DNA of 64,000 bases from Hyphomicrobiales bacterium (lineage in GTDB: Bacteria; Pseudomonadota; Alphaproteobacteria; Rhizobiales; Rhizobiaceae): NCBI GenBank assembly GCA_900469615.1, contig UBYA01000011.1, positions 186,001 to 250,000 of the forward strand, given 5' to 3'. A program made the position numbers and the translations under genes. Shown in pieces: positions 1 through 8,448 of this stretch. The first letter of the stretch is position 1, and every line of letters begins with the position of its first letter. Below the pieces are notes generated by a model. It saw only the letters and a program-made list of their open reading frames with translations. It ran no database searches and was not told the origin of the DNA.

Positions 1-54
1 AATGCGATACTTTTCGCTGCCTTGCAGTATCATCATCGCGAATTTACGGAATTT

Positions 55-64
55 GTAACGTTAC
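55..64. promoter_or_regulatory. LacI-type operator candidate
   Basis: A perfect 10-bp palindrome GTAACGTTAC with a central CG, flanked by TT and AA so that the symmetry partly extends. It lies about 50 bases beyond the stop codon of the leftward LacI-family gene. LacI-family operators commonly have a central CG and this size. It could control a leftward gene beyond the window edge. This rests on a motif only. Confidence 0.4.
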
Positions 65-110
65 GAATTACTTGCCGGATACTCGCTCTTGCTGCGAGCT
101 GCGGCGTCAC

Positions 111-1199
111 TCATCTGCGAAGGATCTGGCTTTGATGATCGACGAACGCCGCACGGACGATTTCACGCAGATCGGCGCAATCCTCGCCGGCGATCGCGCG
201 ATGCAGGAAGGCGGCCAATCGCTCGCCTATGGCATGGTTCGAATAATAGAAGGTGCTGAGCGGCGGGTTGAAGAAATCCGGCAGCGCGGTGCCGCCATAG
301 GTGATCAGCGCGAAATCGCTGCCGGCCTGCCGCCCCGCATCACGCAGACCCGCAAGGAAACCGAGAGCCGCCTCCTCGCTCGCCACGAAGGCGGCGGTCG
401 CTTCGGGATTGCGGGCCGCTATGCGCTTTGCCGTCTCGCGGCCATTATCCGGTGTTGCCGCTGTGAAATGGATGCAATCGTCCGGGACGTGGAGATGGCG
501 TTCGGAAAAGGCCCTGCGCCAGCCCCGAACGAATTGCAGGCTATAGGTGAATTGATCGCTGGGCGCGATCAGCAACGGCATATGATGGCCCGCATCGAGA
601 AGCAGACGCGCCGCCTCCGCGCCGATTTCCTCGTGATCGAGATCGATGCTCGGATGGACGCTCAAAAGCTCGGTGCGCCCGAAGGTGACGAAGGGCATGC
701 CGACTTCGAGCAGATATTTGACGCGATCGTCCTGCGGAGTCGTGTGGGTGATGACGATGCCGTCGACCGATCCCTCCTCGACGATATCGCGCACTGTCGC
801 CAACGGATCGTCCGCCTGCAGCTGCGGCACGATCGTCGTCCGGTAACCGCGCGCCTTCATGTAGCGCGAGGCGCCCTCGATCAGCGAGGCGACGACGATG
901 TTCATCTCGCCCTCGCGCCCGAACGGCAGCACGATGCCGATGGCATGGGTCTTGCCGGTGCGCAGGTTGATGCCGCCGAGATTGGGACGATAGCCAAGCT
1001 CGCCCGCCACACGCTTGACGAGCTCGATCGTCTCGCGATTGACCTCGGGGCCTTCCTTTAAGGCACGACTGACGGTAGTGACCGAAAGGCCGAGCGCCGT
1101 CGCAACCGTTCGCAAGGTCACGCGCTGACCTGCCTCGCGCCGCAAGCTGCGTCCTGCGGCCAATCCCTGCACCTTCGACAAATCATTCCGCTCCGCCAT
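111..1199 (-). CDS. LacI-family transcriptional regulator
   Basis: A 362-residue sugar-responsive repressor of the LacI/GalR family. The N-terminal helix-turn-helix (about residues 27-50) reads VTLRTVATALGLSVTTVSRAL, followed by the hinge stretch ending in GYRPN. The rest is a periplasmic-binding-protein-like effector domain (KTHAIGIVLPF, then DGIVITHT). It has about 25 extra residues before the HTH, and the ribosome site at the chosen ATG is weak, so the true start could be slightly different. The gene is transcribed leftward, and its likely targets are to the left, outside the window. The palindrome at 55-64 is a candidate binding site. The effector cannot be told from sequence. Confidence 0.88.
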   Translation of the reverse strand: MAERNDLSKVQGLAAGRSLRREAGQRVTLRTVATALGLSVTTVSRALKEGPEVNRETIELVKRVAGELGYRPNLGGINLRTGKTHAIGIVLPFGREGEMNIVVASLIEGASRYMKARGYRTTIVPQLQADDPLATVRDIVEEGSVDGIVITHTTPQDDRVKYLLEVGMPFVTFGRTELLSVHPSIDLDHEEIGAEAARLLLDAGHHMPLLIAPSDQFTYSLQFVRGWRRAFSERHLHVPDDCIHFTAATPDNGRETAKRIAARNPEATAAFVASEEAALGFLAGLRDAGRQAGSDFALITYGGTALPDFFNPPLSTFYYSNHAIGERLAAFLHRAIAGEDCADLREIVRAAFVDHQSQILRR

Positions 1200-1404
1200 G
1201 TCGGCGCGAGAATGCCCGCAGGCGACCGATGATGCAAGCGCGGGCGCCGGTCAAAATGAGATAGGCAGACGCCTATTGGATGCCGCTCCAGCAACGGTTA
1301 TGCGGGATCAGGATTGCAACCTTAAGCACAAATATTCAGCCAGCATTCAGGAAAGCAATCTTAAGATGCATATCGTTGATTATTCCATTACTGGGGGAGA
1401 ACTC

Positions 1405-1551
1405 ATGGACAAGTATACCAAGACCGTATTGACCGTCATTGCCGTCGCGCTGGTGCTGATCGCAACGCAGAATACGATTACACCGGCAAAGGCCCGCGGC
1501 AGCTGTGGCGAAGAGTCGTATAATCCCTGCTACGTGAAGCTCGTAAACTGA
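1405..1551 (+). CDS. Small rhizobial signal-peptide/membrane protein
   Basis: A 48-residue protein beginning MDKYTKTVLTVIAVALVL, preceded by a strong ribosome site (GGGGGAGA, 5-12 bases before ATG). A hydrophobic stretch (residues 8-20) is followed by a possible cleavage region ending AKA near residue 30, then a short tail with two cysteines (SCGEESYNPCYVKLVN). The open frame extends upstream, but the strong ribosome site fixes the start here. I recall similar tiny proteins with a DKYT start and a C-terminal PCYVK-like end in rhizobial genomes. Their function is unknown. The cysteine pair suggests an exported, disulphide-bonded peptide, but this is inference. Confidence 0.6.
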   Translation: MDKYTKTVLTVIAVALVLIATQNTITPAKARGSCGEESYNPCYVKLVN

Positions 1552-1650
1552 CAGGGCATAGCGCTCATCGCTCAAGATCCTCAATGTTTGGATCTGCCGC
1601 TGTGCTGATGGCGGCGGGTCCAAGACCATCGTTCAATATCGCAGAGTGAT

Positions 1651-1687
1651 TATCGGCTTGCCCGATAACTTCCTGGGCAAGCCGATA
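1651..1687. terminator. Hairpin between convergent genes
   Basis: A perfect 13-bp stem (TATCGGCTTGCCC pairing with GGGCAAGCCGATA) with an 11-base loop, sitting between the small protein gene ending at 1551 and the aldolase ending at 1693. It has no clear U-run on either side, but its position makes a bidirectional terminator likely. Confidence 0.6.
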
Positions 1688-1692
1688 AGGTG

Positions 1693-2487
1693 TCAGTGCT
1701 GGTCTGCGATCCTGCGCGCAGCCTGAATGGCAGTGCGCGCGCCGGCGCGCAGCTGTGCCGTTTCCGTGCCGGCTATGACCAGATCAAGGCCGAGCTTCAG
1801 ATATTGCCCGGCACGGTCGCCATCGCCGCCGAAGGCGCAGATGACCTTGCCGTGGGCGCGGCAACGCGCGAGCGCGGTCGCAAGCGCCTGATCGATGGCG
1901 GCGCTGTCGGGCGCAAGCCGCGCGCCGTTCGAAAGCGCGATGGAAAGATCGGACGGGCCGACGAAAATGCCGTCGATCCCGTCAACGGCCAGGATTTCGT
2001 CGATCGCATCGAGCGCCGTGCGGGTTTCCACCATGGCGATGGTAACGGTCAGGCTGTTGGCACTCTGCAGATAGTCTTCGGCCGGAATGCCAAAATGATT
2101 GAGAGCGAGCGAAGGCCCCCAGCTGCGTTCGCCGAGCGGCGGATACTTCGTCGCCTTCACCAGCGCGCGCGCATCGTCTGCGGAATTGATCATCGGAGCG
2201 ATGATGGCGGATGCGCCGGCATCCAGAAGCCGCGAGGCGGATGCGAAGTCGCCGACCGGAATGCGGGCGATCGCCGGCTTGCCGGCAAGCCTGACGTGGG
2301 CGATGCCGCTGGCGGCCGACGCCATGTCCCACATGCCATGCTGCATATCCAGCACGACGGTATCGAAGGCTTCCTGCGCCAGATGATTGACGAACATCGG
2401 GTCGGGCGTACCGATCCAGGCCGAAATCATGCCGCCACTCTCGCGGCGCTTCAGGCGTCCGGCAAAACCGTTAATGTCAGTCGTCAT
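1693..2487 (-). CDS. HpcH/HpaI-family aldolase
   Basis: A 264-residue class II pyruvate aldolase of the HpcH/HpaI (2,4-dihydroxyhept-2-ene-1,7-dioate / 2-keto-3-deoxy-L-rhamnonate aldolase) family. Visible family marks are VVLDMQHG near residue 46 (catalytic His region), the metal-ligand Glu in MVETRTALD, and GIFVGPSDLS with its metal-binding Asp. The length matches the family. The start has a GAGG site 8 bases upstream. It is monocistronic here. The substrate is uncertain. The family also includes aldolases for a non-phosphorylated rhamnose route, but the nearby rha locus uses the phosphorylated route, so no link is claimed. Confidence 0.85.
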   Translation of the reverse strand: MTTDINGFAGRLKRRESGGMISAWIGTPDPMFVNHLAQEAFDTVVLDMQHGMWDMASAASGIAHVRLAGKPAIARIPVGDFASASRLLDAGASAIIAPMINSADDARALVKATKYPPLGERSWGPSLALNHFGIPAEDYLQSANSLTVTIAMVETRTALDAIDEILAVDGIDGIFVGPSDLSIALSNGARLAPDSAAIDQALATALARCRAHGKVICAFGGDGDRAGQYLKLGLDLVIAGTETAQLRAGARTAIQAARRIADQH

Positions 2488-2929
2488 CGTGTATCCTCAC
2501 CTATCAAGAACAGGCCCTGCTTCAAGGCAGCCTCGGCCGCCAAATCACGGCGAGCCGTTGCAATCGACAATACTCAATTCTGATTGCCGAACCACTCGAA
2601 AGTGAACAGCCGACACACCCAAATCACGAAAATGCGGCATCGCCAGCTCCGGTTATCCGGCCGAAAGCCGGTTTCCAATCTGCCGGACAAACATGACAAA
2701 TATGCAGGCATCGTCGTTGCTTAGCCGATTGGCCTCACTTCTAATGCGACGAAGACATGGCTGCGGACGAACGACTGCTCCGCGCCGGACGGCAACATCA
2801 GTCCGCCAGGCGCTCTTCATGCACAAGCGCGCGGCGGAACATGGCGGAAGCCTCTTCCAAGCTGTTCAAGAAGGGCGGCCCACGGACCGCGCTGGATGCC
2901 CCTGCAGCATCTCGGCGGGACCGGAACGG
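2488..2929. other. Intergenic region, no gene seen
   Basis: About 440 bases between the leftward aldolase start and the end of the leftward VOC gene. No frame here has both a convincing ribosome site and protein-like composition, and no strong hairpin was found. It presumably holds the aldolase promoter. Confidence 0.5.
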
Positions 2930-3328
2930 TCAGCGACCGGCAAAGCGCTGTTTCGCCATGTCGGTGACGGGCGTGTAGAGGCTGACGAGCGTTCCCTCAG
3001 GGTCGCGAATCTGGCCTGCCCGATTGCCCCATGGCATCAGCTTCGGTTCGTGCACGACCTCCACCTTGTCCCTCAGCCGGGCGAATTCGGCATCGACGTC
3101 GTCGACCTGGAATTCGAGGACGAGCGAGCGATTGGCACAGGGTTCCGCACTACCCTCGCGAAACAGGGCGACCGTCTCGGCGCTTCCGATGGCCAGCGTT
3201 GCCGCGGGGGTGACGATTTCGGCAAAGACCGGCGCCAGCCATTCGGCTGCCCGGCCGGTAACCATCTCATAAAAACCGACGACCTTTTTGATGTCGGCAA
3301 CGATCAGACGCGTGGATGCTAGTTTCAC
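2930..3328 (-). CDS. VOC-superfamily (glyoxalase/bleomycin-resistance-like) protein
   Basis: A 132-residue single vicinal-oxygen-chelate protein with two beta-alpha-beta-beta-beta modules: LIVADIKKVVGFYEMVTG at the N-terminus and LEFQVDDVDAEFARL in the second half. It ends with the typical RDPEGTLVSLY strand carrying a metal-ligand-like Glu. The start codon is GTG at 3328, supported by AAGGAG seven bases upstream. It is divergent from a WYL-type regulator (3427), and an inverted repeat lies between them, so it is probably that regulator's target. The enzymatic reaction is not predictable. Confidence 0.82.
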   Translation of the reverse strand: MKLASTRLIVADIKKVVGFYEMVTGRAAEWLAPVFAEIVTPAATLAIGSAETVALFREGSAEPCANRSLVLEFQVDDVDAEFARLRDKVEVVHEPKLMPWGNRAGQIRDPEGTLVSLYTPVTDMAKQRFAGR

Positions 3329-3390
3329 CAGGATACTCCTTCACGAGGCCGGCCGATTGCCGACTGCTGGAAGGCTCTTGTCGCATGACG

Positions 3391-3414
3391 CTGTTGCCAG
3401 CATACTGGCAGCAG
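3391..3414. promoter_or_regulatory. Inverted repeat, probable operator of the WYL regulator
   Basis: Two 10-base arms, CTGTTGCCAG and CTGGCAGCAG, are complementary except at one position and separated by CATA. They lie between the divergent VOC gene and the YafY/WYL regulator, ending 12 bases before the regulator ATG. Placement suggests autoregulation plus control of the VOC gene. Confidence 0.55.
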
Positions 3415-3426
3415 GAGTCAGTACGA

Positions 3427-4143
3427 ATGCGCCGCGCCGACCGTTTGTTTCAGATCATACAAATATTGCGTCGTTCGAGCCGGCCGATCACCGCCGCCGC
3501 ACTGGCGGACGAACTCGAAGTATCGAAGCGGACGGTTTATCGCGACGTCGCCGACCTGATGAGCCAGCGGGTCCCGATCGAAGGAGAGGCCGGCTTCGGA
3601 TACCTGCTGTCGCCTGACTATTCGATGCCGCCGCTGATGTTGACCCCCGAAGAGATCGAGGCGGTGGTGCTCGGAGCGCAGTGGGTTGCGGGCCGCTCCG
3701 ACAAGACCCTCGCCAATGCCGCACGCGACGTTGTCGCCAAGATCGCCGCGATTGTTCCGGCGCACCTGCGCCCCTTCATCGCCGAGCCGAGCGTGGGCGC
3801 CAGACCGGTGGTCCAGCGAGCGGAAGAGGAGAATATCGACGCGCAGATGCTGCGGGCAGCCGTCCGTGAAGGGCGCAAGCTTCGGCTGCGCTATCGGTCC
3901 GATATCGGCGAGGAAACCGCGCGAACCGTGTGGCCCGTCATCCTCGGCTATTCCGACACCAGCCGAATTCTGGTGGCGTGGTGCGAGCTGCGGCAAGGCT
4001 TCCGACATTTCCGCACGGACCGGATTATCGAGGCCGATATGCTGTGCGAAGGCCATGGCCTGCGGCCGGGCGAGTTGCGTCGTCGCTGGTCTGCGTGGCG
4101 AGAATCCCAGCTCGGCGTATCCGGGCTGCCCGCTCCTCGCTGA
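3427..4143 (+). CDS. YafY-type HTH-WYL transcriptional regulator
   Basis: A 238-residue DeoR/YafY-like regulator. The N-terminal helix-turn-helix starts MRRADRLFQIIQILRRSSRPIT and includes the recognition segment LEVSKRTVYRDVADL. A WYL domain follows (LRLRYRSDIGEETARTVWPVILGY; the canonical WYL triad is replaced by LVAWCELR), then the usual FRHFRTDRI near the C-terminus. The frame is open further upstream, but the ATG at 3427 follows a CAGGAG site and begins the conserved domain exactly. It is divergent from a VOC gene and followed by another VOC gene. WYL domains bind ligands. The ligand here is unknown. Confidence 0.85.
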   Translation: MRRADRLFQIIQILRRSSRPITAAALADELEVSKRTVYRDVADLMSQRVPIEGEAGFGYLLSPDYSMPPLMLTPEEIEAVVLGAQWVAGRSDKTLANAARDVVAKIAAIVPAHLRPFIAEPSVGARPVVQRAEEENIDAQMLRAAVREGRKLRLRYRSDIGEETARTVWPVILGYSDTSRILVAWCELRQGFRHFRTDRIIEADMLCEGHGLRPGELRRRWSAWRESQLGVSGLPAPR

Positions 4144-4180
4144 TCAATGGCGCCACGCAGCCTCCGGCTCACGCCAACGG

Positions 4181-4244
4181 CAGGGTGTTTCAAGCATCCG
4201 TTGTTAGACCGGGCGACACCCTGTAGAATCGGAACGACACCCTG
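4181..4244. promoter_or_regulatory. Repeated operator-like boxes upstream of VOC gene
   Basis: CGACACCCTG occurs at 4214-4223 and again at 4235-4244, exactly 21 bp apart (two helical turns). An inverted copy of its core, CAGGGTGT, is at 4181-4188. The boxes end 13 bases before the VOC start at 4257. This pattern suggests a regulator binding on one DNA face. The regulator is unidentified. Confidence 0.45.
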
Positions 4245-4256
4245 GAGATCGCAAAC

Positions 4257-4703
4257 ATGACGCTCAAGCGGATGGACAACGTCGGAATCGTCGTCGAGGA
4301 CCTTGGAGGGGCGATCGATTTCTTTCGCGAACTCGGCCTTGAGCTCGAAGGGCGGGCCACGATCGAAGGAGAATGGGCCGGACGTGTTACCGGACTGGGC
4401 GATCAGCATGTCGAGATCGCCATGATGCGCACACCGGACGGCCATAGCCGGCTCGAGCTTTCCCGCTTCCTGGCGCCGCCTGTCGTTGCAGATCACCGGA
4501 ACGCCCCGGTCAACGCCCTGGGCTACCTCCGCGTCATGTTCACCGTGGACGATGTCGACGCGACGTTCGAAAGGCTCCGCACGCATGGCGCGCAGCTCGT
4601 GGGCGAAATCGTCCAGTATAAAGAGGCGTATCGGCTCTGCTACATCCGCGGACCTGAAGGGCTTCTCATCGGGCTCGCCCAGGAACTGGGCGGAGAGCAA
4701 TAG
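4257..4703 (+). CDS. VOC-superfamily (glyoxalase-like) protein
   Basis: A 148-residue vicinal-oxygen-chelate protein. The N-terminal module reads MDNVGIVVEDLGGAIDFFRELG, and the second module has LRVMFTVDDVDATFERLRTHG and ends with CYIRGPEGLLIGLAQEL. A likely metal ligand is the Glu in HVEIAMM, with another in the PEG segment. It is longer than the VOC protein at 2930 and not a close copy of it. It is transcribed in the same direction as the WYL regulator, 113 bases downstream, with its own operator-like repeats. The function is unassigned. Confidence 0.82.
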   Translation: MTLKRMDNVGIVVEDLGGAIDFFRELGLELEGRATIEGEWAGRVTGLGDQHVEIAMMRTPDGHSRLELSRFLAPPVVADHRNAPVNALGYLRVMFTVDDVDATFERLRTHGAQLVGEIVQYKEAYRLCYIRGPEGLLIGLAQELGGEQ

Positions 4704-4817
4704 AAAGACGGATGATGAAGAGCGGCCGATGCCGGCAATCCCGTCCGAGGTTTGTCATTCGCTCATGAACGATCAGCATCGCTCACGAAGGTGAGCATAG
4801 TCGGAATGATGGACATG

Positions 4818-4847
4818 GGGTGCCGACGCCGTTGCGTGTCGGCACCC
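4818..4847 (-). terminator. Hairpin downstream of rhaI
   Basis: A perfect 10-bp stem GGGTGCCGAC / GTCGGCACCC with a 10-base loop, 8 bases beyond the rhaI stop codon. It lacks a clear U-tract but is in the right place to end the rhaDI transcript. Confidence 0.6.
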
Positions 4848-4854
4848 TGTCGCG

Positions 4855-6147
4855 TCAGATGATGCCGCCGCCACCGGCAGCGGAGGCCGGACGTTCGGCG
4901 GCGACCTTGCGGCGATAGCCGCTCGCCCTGTAGGTCGCGACCGGATCGATGGCGCCGCCGGCTCGGCGGCGGGCTTCGGCGAGGATCGGCTCGACATCGG
5001 CGCGATAGGCGCGCTTCAACGTCTCCGACGCCATCAGCGCGTCATTGGCATCCTGATAGCCGGCCAGCGCATTGCGGTCGACGATCAGGGCCTGCGCATA
5101 GGCCCGGCGGATCTCGTTGGCGCTGGAAATCAGGCTTTCGATCGGATCGGTGACATTGTGCGACTGGTCGATCATATGCGCCGGGTTGAAGTCGTTGACG
5201 CCGCGCCGCTCGGCATCGACCAACTCGTTGAAGACGAGAAACAGGCGGTAGGGCTCGATCGCGCCGGCATCGAGATCGTCGTCGCCATATTTGGAATCGT
5301 TGAAGTGGAAGCCGCCGAGCTTCCCGAATTGGATAAGCCGCGCGACGATCATTTCGATATTGGTGTTCGGCGCGTGATGTCCGAGGTCGACGAGGCAATG
5401 TGCCTTGGGCCCGAGCGTCTGCGCAATCAGGTAGTTGGTGCCCCAGTCCTGAACGACCGTCGAATAGAAAGCCGGCTCGTACATCTTGTGCTCGGAAAAC
5501 AGCCGCCAGTCATCCGGAAGCGCCTTGTAGATATCGGCCATCGCGGCGAGATAGCGCTCGAACGCCTTGGTGAAATTGGTCTGGCCCGGAAAGTTCGAGC
5601 CGTCGCCGATCCACACGGTCAGCGCCTTCGAGCCGATCGCCTTGCCGATCTCGATGCATTCGATGTTGTGCTCGACGGCCTGCGCGCGCGTTGCCGCGTC
5701 GACATGGCTGAGCGAGCCGAATTTATAGGAATGCGCCTGGCCGGGCGCGTCGGAGAACGTGTTGGAGTTCATGGCGTCGAAGCCGAGGCCGAGCGCATCG
5801 CCCTTCGCCTTCAATTCCTTGACGTCGGCCTTGTCCCAGGGAATATGCAGGGAGACCTTGGGCGTTGCGCGCGTCAATTGCTGGATGACGGCGCAATCGT
5901 CGAGCTTGTCGAAAATACCGCGCGGCTCACCGGTTCCCGGAAAGCGGGCAAAGCGCGTGCCGCCGGTGCCGACACCCCAGGAGGGAACGGCGACGAAGAA
6001 TTCGGAGACCTTTTTCGTAACGGCGTCGATATCAACGCCACGACGGTCCAGCATGGCGCCTAGCGCCTCATAATCGGATTTCAGCGCGGCGGCACGCTTG
6101 TCGTTTTCCGCGGCTACGAGATCGGGCGCAATCCTGTATTCGGCCAT
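4855..6147 (-). CDS. rhaI: L-rhamnose isomerase, rhizobial type
   Basis: A 430-residue cytoplasmic isomerase converting L-rhamnose to L-rhamnulose, of the rhizobial L-rhamnose catabolism isomerase group. Metal-site segments of the TIM-barrel xylose-isomerase fold are visible: SEHKMYEPAFYSTVVQDWG (Glu), CLVDLGHHAPNTNIE (Asp/His) and GFHFNDSKYGDDDLDAG (His, Asp). The start was set at MAEYRIAPD because GGGAGGAAAG stands just upstream. The longer open frame adds only low-complexity sequence. It follows rhaD by 60 bases in the same leftward operon, divergent from rhaR, as in Rhizobium leguminosarum. Confidence 0.93.
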   Translation of the reverse strand: MAEYRIAPDLVAAENDKRAAALKSDYEALGAMLDRRGVDIDAVTKKVSEFFVAVPSWGVGTGGTRFARFPGTGEPRGIFDKLDDCAVIQQLTRATPKVSLHIPWDKADVKELKAKGDALGLGFDAMNSNTFSDAPGQAHSYKFGSLSHVDAATRAQAVEHNIECIEIGKAIGSKALTVWIGDGSNFPGQTNFTKAFERYLAAMADIYKALPDDWRLFSEHKMYEPAFYSTVVQDWGTNYLIAQTLGPKAHCLVDLGHHAPNTNIEMIVARLIQFGKLGGFHFNDSKYGDDDLDAGAIEPYRLFLVFNELVDAERRGVNDFNPAHMIDQSHNVTDPIESLISSANEIRRAYAQALIVDRNALAGYQDANDALMASETLKRAYRADVEPILAEARRRAGGAIDPVATYRASGYRRKVAAERPASAAGGGGII

Positions 6148-6207
6148 TCTTTCCTCCCAAACAATGAAGGCCCGCGCCGGCAACGATGCGGCACGGGCCA
6201 TTTGAAA

Positions 6208-8304
6208 TCAGCGCGTGAAACTCTGCGCGTTGCCGGCATCGACATTGATGATGTTGCCGGTCGATTTTGCGGAGAGATCCGAAGCCAGGAAGTAGATCGC
6301 CTCGGCAATGTCCTCGGGGAAGACATTCAGCTTCAGCATCGAGCGCTTGCGGTAATGTTCCTCCAGGTCGTCCACCTCGATCTTCGAGGAAGCGGCGCGC
6401 TGCTCGCGCCATTCGCCGTTCCAGATCTTCGAACCGCGCAGGACGGCGTCGGGGTTGACCGTGTTGACGCGAATACCGGCCTCCGCGCCTTCCAGTGCCA
6501 GGCAACGTGCGAGGTGGATTTCCGCAGCCTTTGCCGTGCAGTAGGCTGCGGCATTCGGCGAGGATGCAAGACCGTTCTTCGAAGCGACGAACACGACGTT
6601 GCCGCCGAGATTTTGACGCCGGAACAGCCGGAATGCCTCCCGCGAGACGAGGAAATAGCCCGTCGCGAGAATATCCATATTGCGGTTCCACATCGAAAGC
6701 TCGGTGCTCTCGATCGGCGCGGAAGAGGCGATGCCGGCATTCGATACCAGAATGTCGATGCCGCCGAATTCGGTGCAGGCTTCGGCAAAGGAGGAAATGA
6801 CGGCATCCTCGCTGGTCACATCGAGCTTGACGCTGCGCACGGCATCCGCTCCGTATTTCCTGGCGAAATCCGCCTGCGTGTTCTCCAGAGCCGCCTGATC
6901 GATATCCGCCAGCACGACGCATGCGCCTTCGCTCACCAGACGCGCCGCCGTCGCACGGCCAATGCCGCCGGCGCCGCCGGTGACGAAGGCAACGCGGCCG
7001 GCAAGGCTCTTCGGCTTCGGCATACGCTGCAGTTTCGCCTCTTCCAGCAGCCAGTATTCGATATCGAAAGCCTCCTGTTCCGGCAGGCCCTGATATTCGG
7101 AGACCGTGGATGCGCCACGCATGACGTTGATCGCGTTGACATAAAACTCGCCGGCGATGCGGGCGGTCGCCTTATCGCGGGCGAAGGACAGCATCCCGAC
7201 GCCGGGAACGAGGAAGATCACCGGGTTCGGATCGCGCATCGCGGGCGAATTGTCGTGCTTGCAATCATTGTAATAGCGCGCGTAGTCGGCGCGATAATCT
7301 TCCAGCGCCTTGTCGAGACCGGCGATGACCGCATCGACATCGGGTTTTGCCGGATCGAAATCGACGATCAGCGGCCGGATCTTGGTGCGCAGGAAGTGAT
7401 CCGGGCAACTTGTGCCGAGCGCGCCGAGCGGGCGGAGATTCCTCGAGTTGACGAATTCTAGGACGGCGTCCTGATCGTCGAAATCACCCAGCTTGCGTTC
7501 GGCCTTGCCGATGCGGCCGCGGATTTCCGGCATCAGCCGGGCGGCGATCGCCCGGCGCTCCGCCTGCGGCAGGCTCTGGGCAACGGCGCCGCCGAAAATG
7601 GTCTTGCCTTCCGTCTTGACGGCGAACCATTCGATCGCCTTGTTGATGATGGCAAGCGTCAGCTCGTAGCAGGCCTTGGCATCGTCGGCCCAGGTGAAGA
7701 GGCCATGGCTTTCCAGCACGACGCCCTTGGCATTCGGATGCGCCTTGACGAAGGCTTCCAGATCGAGGCCGAGCTGGAAACCGGGACGACGCCAGGGCAG
7801 CCAGCCGATTTCGTCGCCAAAGATCTCGCGCGTCAGCTCGCGGGAATTCTTCGAAGCGGCAATGGCGATGATGGCATCGGGGTGCATGTGATCGACATGG
7901 GTGAACGGCACGAAGCCGTGCAGCGGGGTGTCGATGGACGCGGCGCGGGCATTGAGATTGAAGGTGCAATGCGGCAGGAAGCCGACCATGCGATCCTCGT
8001 CGGCAACCCCCTGATAGATATTCTTCAGGCTGTCGAGCTTGTCCTGATAGAGCGTGGCGAAGCCGTCGAGCTTGATGGTGCCGACATCGCCGCCGGAGCC
8101 CTTGACCCAGAGAACCTTGACCTTTTCGCCGGAGAGCGGATCGGTTTCCATGACCTTGGCCGATGTGTTGCCGCCGCCATAGTTGGTGATACGCTTGTCG
8201 GCACCCAGCAGATTCGACCGATAGAGGAGCTTGCCCGGCTCATCGAGCCCATCAGCATATGCGTCATCCCAACGGTTTTTCAGAAGCTGAACATCAGCCG
8301 CCAT
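6208..8304 (-). CDS. rhaD: Bifunctional rhamnulose-1-phosphate aldolase / short-chain dehydrogenase
   Basis: A 698-residue fusion. The N-terminal half is a class II aldolase domain (ITNYGGGNTSAKV near residue 40; FVPFTHVDHMHPDAI with zinc-ligand histidines near residue 130; GVVLESHGLFTW near 200) that splits L-rhamnulose-1-phosphate into dihydroxyacetone phosphate and L-lactaldehyde. The C-terminal 260 residues are a short-chain dehydrogenase (VAFVTGGAGGIGRA cofactor site, VSNAGIASS, and the YCTAK catalytic YxxxK), probably acting on lactaldehyde. The start at 8304 follows GGGAGGACGAC. It is first in the rhaDI operon. Fusion of both steps is typical of this rhizobial protein family. Confidence 0.94.
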   Translation of the reverse strand: MAADVQLLKNRWDDAYADGLDEPGKLLYRSNLLGADKRITNYGGGNTSAKVMETDPLSGEKVKVLWVKGSGGDVGTIKLDGFATLYQDKLDSLKNIYQGVADEDRMVGFLPHCTFNLNARAASIDTPLHGFVPFTHVDHMHPDAIIAIAASKNSRELTREIFGDEIGWLPWRRPGFQLGLDLEAFVKAHPNAKGVVLESHGLFTWADDAKACYELTLAIINKAIEWFAVKTEGKTIFGGAVAQSLPQAERRAIAARLMPEIRGRIGKAERKLGDFDDQDAVLEFVNSRNLRPLGALGTSCPDHFLRTKIRPLIVDFDPAKPDVDAVIAGLDKALEDYRADYARYYNDCKHDNSPAMRDPNPVIFLVPGVGMLSFARDKATARIAGEFYVNAINVMRGASTVSEYQGLPEQEAFDIEYWLLEEAKLQRMPKPKSLAGRVAFVTGGAGGIGRATAARLVSEGACVVLADIDQAALENTQADFARKYGADAVRSVKLDVTSEDAVISSFAEACTEFGGIDILVSNAGIASSAPIESTELSMWNRNMDILATGYFLVSREAFRLFRRQNLGGNVVFVASKNGLASSPNAAAYCTAKAAEIHLARCLALEGAEAGIRVNTVNPDAVLRGSKIWNGEWREQRAASSKIEVDDLEEHYRKRSMLKLNVFPEDIAEAIYFLASDLSAKSTGNIINVDAGNAQSFTR

Positions 8305-8397
8305 GTCGTCCTCCCTTGAAATCAGGTCTTGCGAGCGGACCGGATCATGATGGAACCGCCCTTTGTGAGCAGGGTATCGCTCACGTACAGTCATCTT

Positions 8398-8417
8398 GTC
8401 AATCGAAAACGATCAAA
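8398..8417 (-). promoter_or_regulatory. RhaR operator candidate, rhaD side
   Basis: Read on the minus strand this 20-mer is TTTGATCGTTTTCGATTGAC. It matches the box at 8449-8468 at 17 of 20 positions but in opposite orientation. It is 94 bases from the rhaD start codon. It probably mediates DeoR-type RhaR control of rhaDI. Confidence 0.65.
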
Positions 8418-8448
8418 TTCGACAATGCTGCGATGCAATATGAAAGTT

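Noticed and set aside
1693..2487. Linking the HpcH/HpaI aldolase to the nearby rhamnose locus as a 2-keto-3-deoxyrhamnonate aldolase
   Set aside because: The rha locus encodes the complete isomerase/kinase/phosphate-aldolase route, and the aldolase is not in its operon. Family membership alone does not fix the substrate.
3316..3426. An N-terminal extension of the WYL regulator
   Set aside because: The extension has no conserved sequence, covers the divergent promoter and inverted repeat, and a better ribosome site precedes the ATG at 3427.
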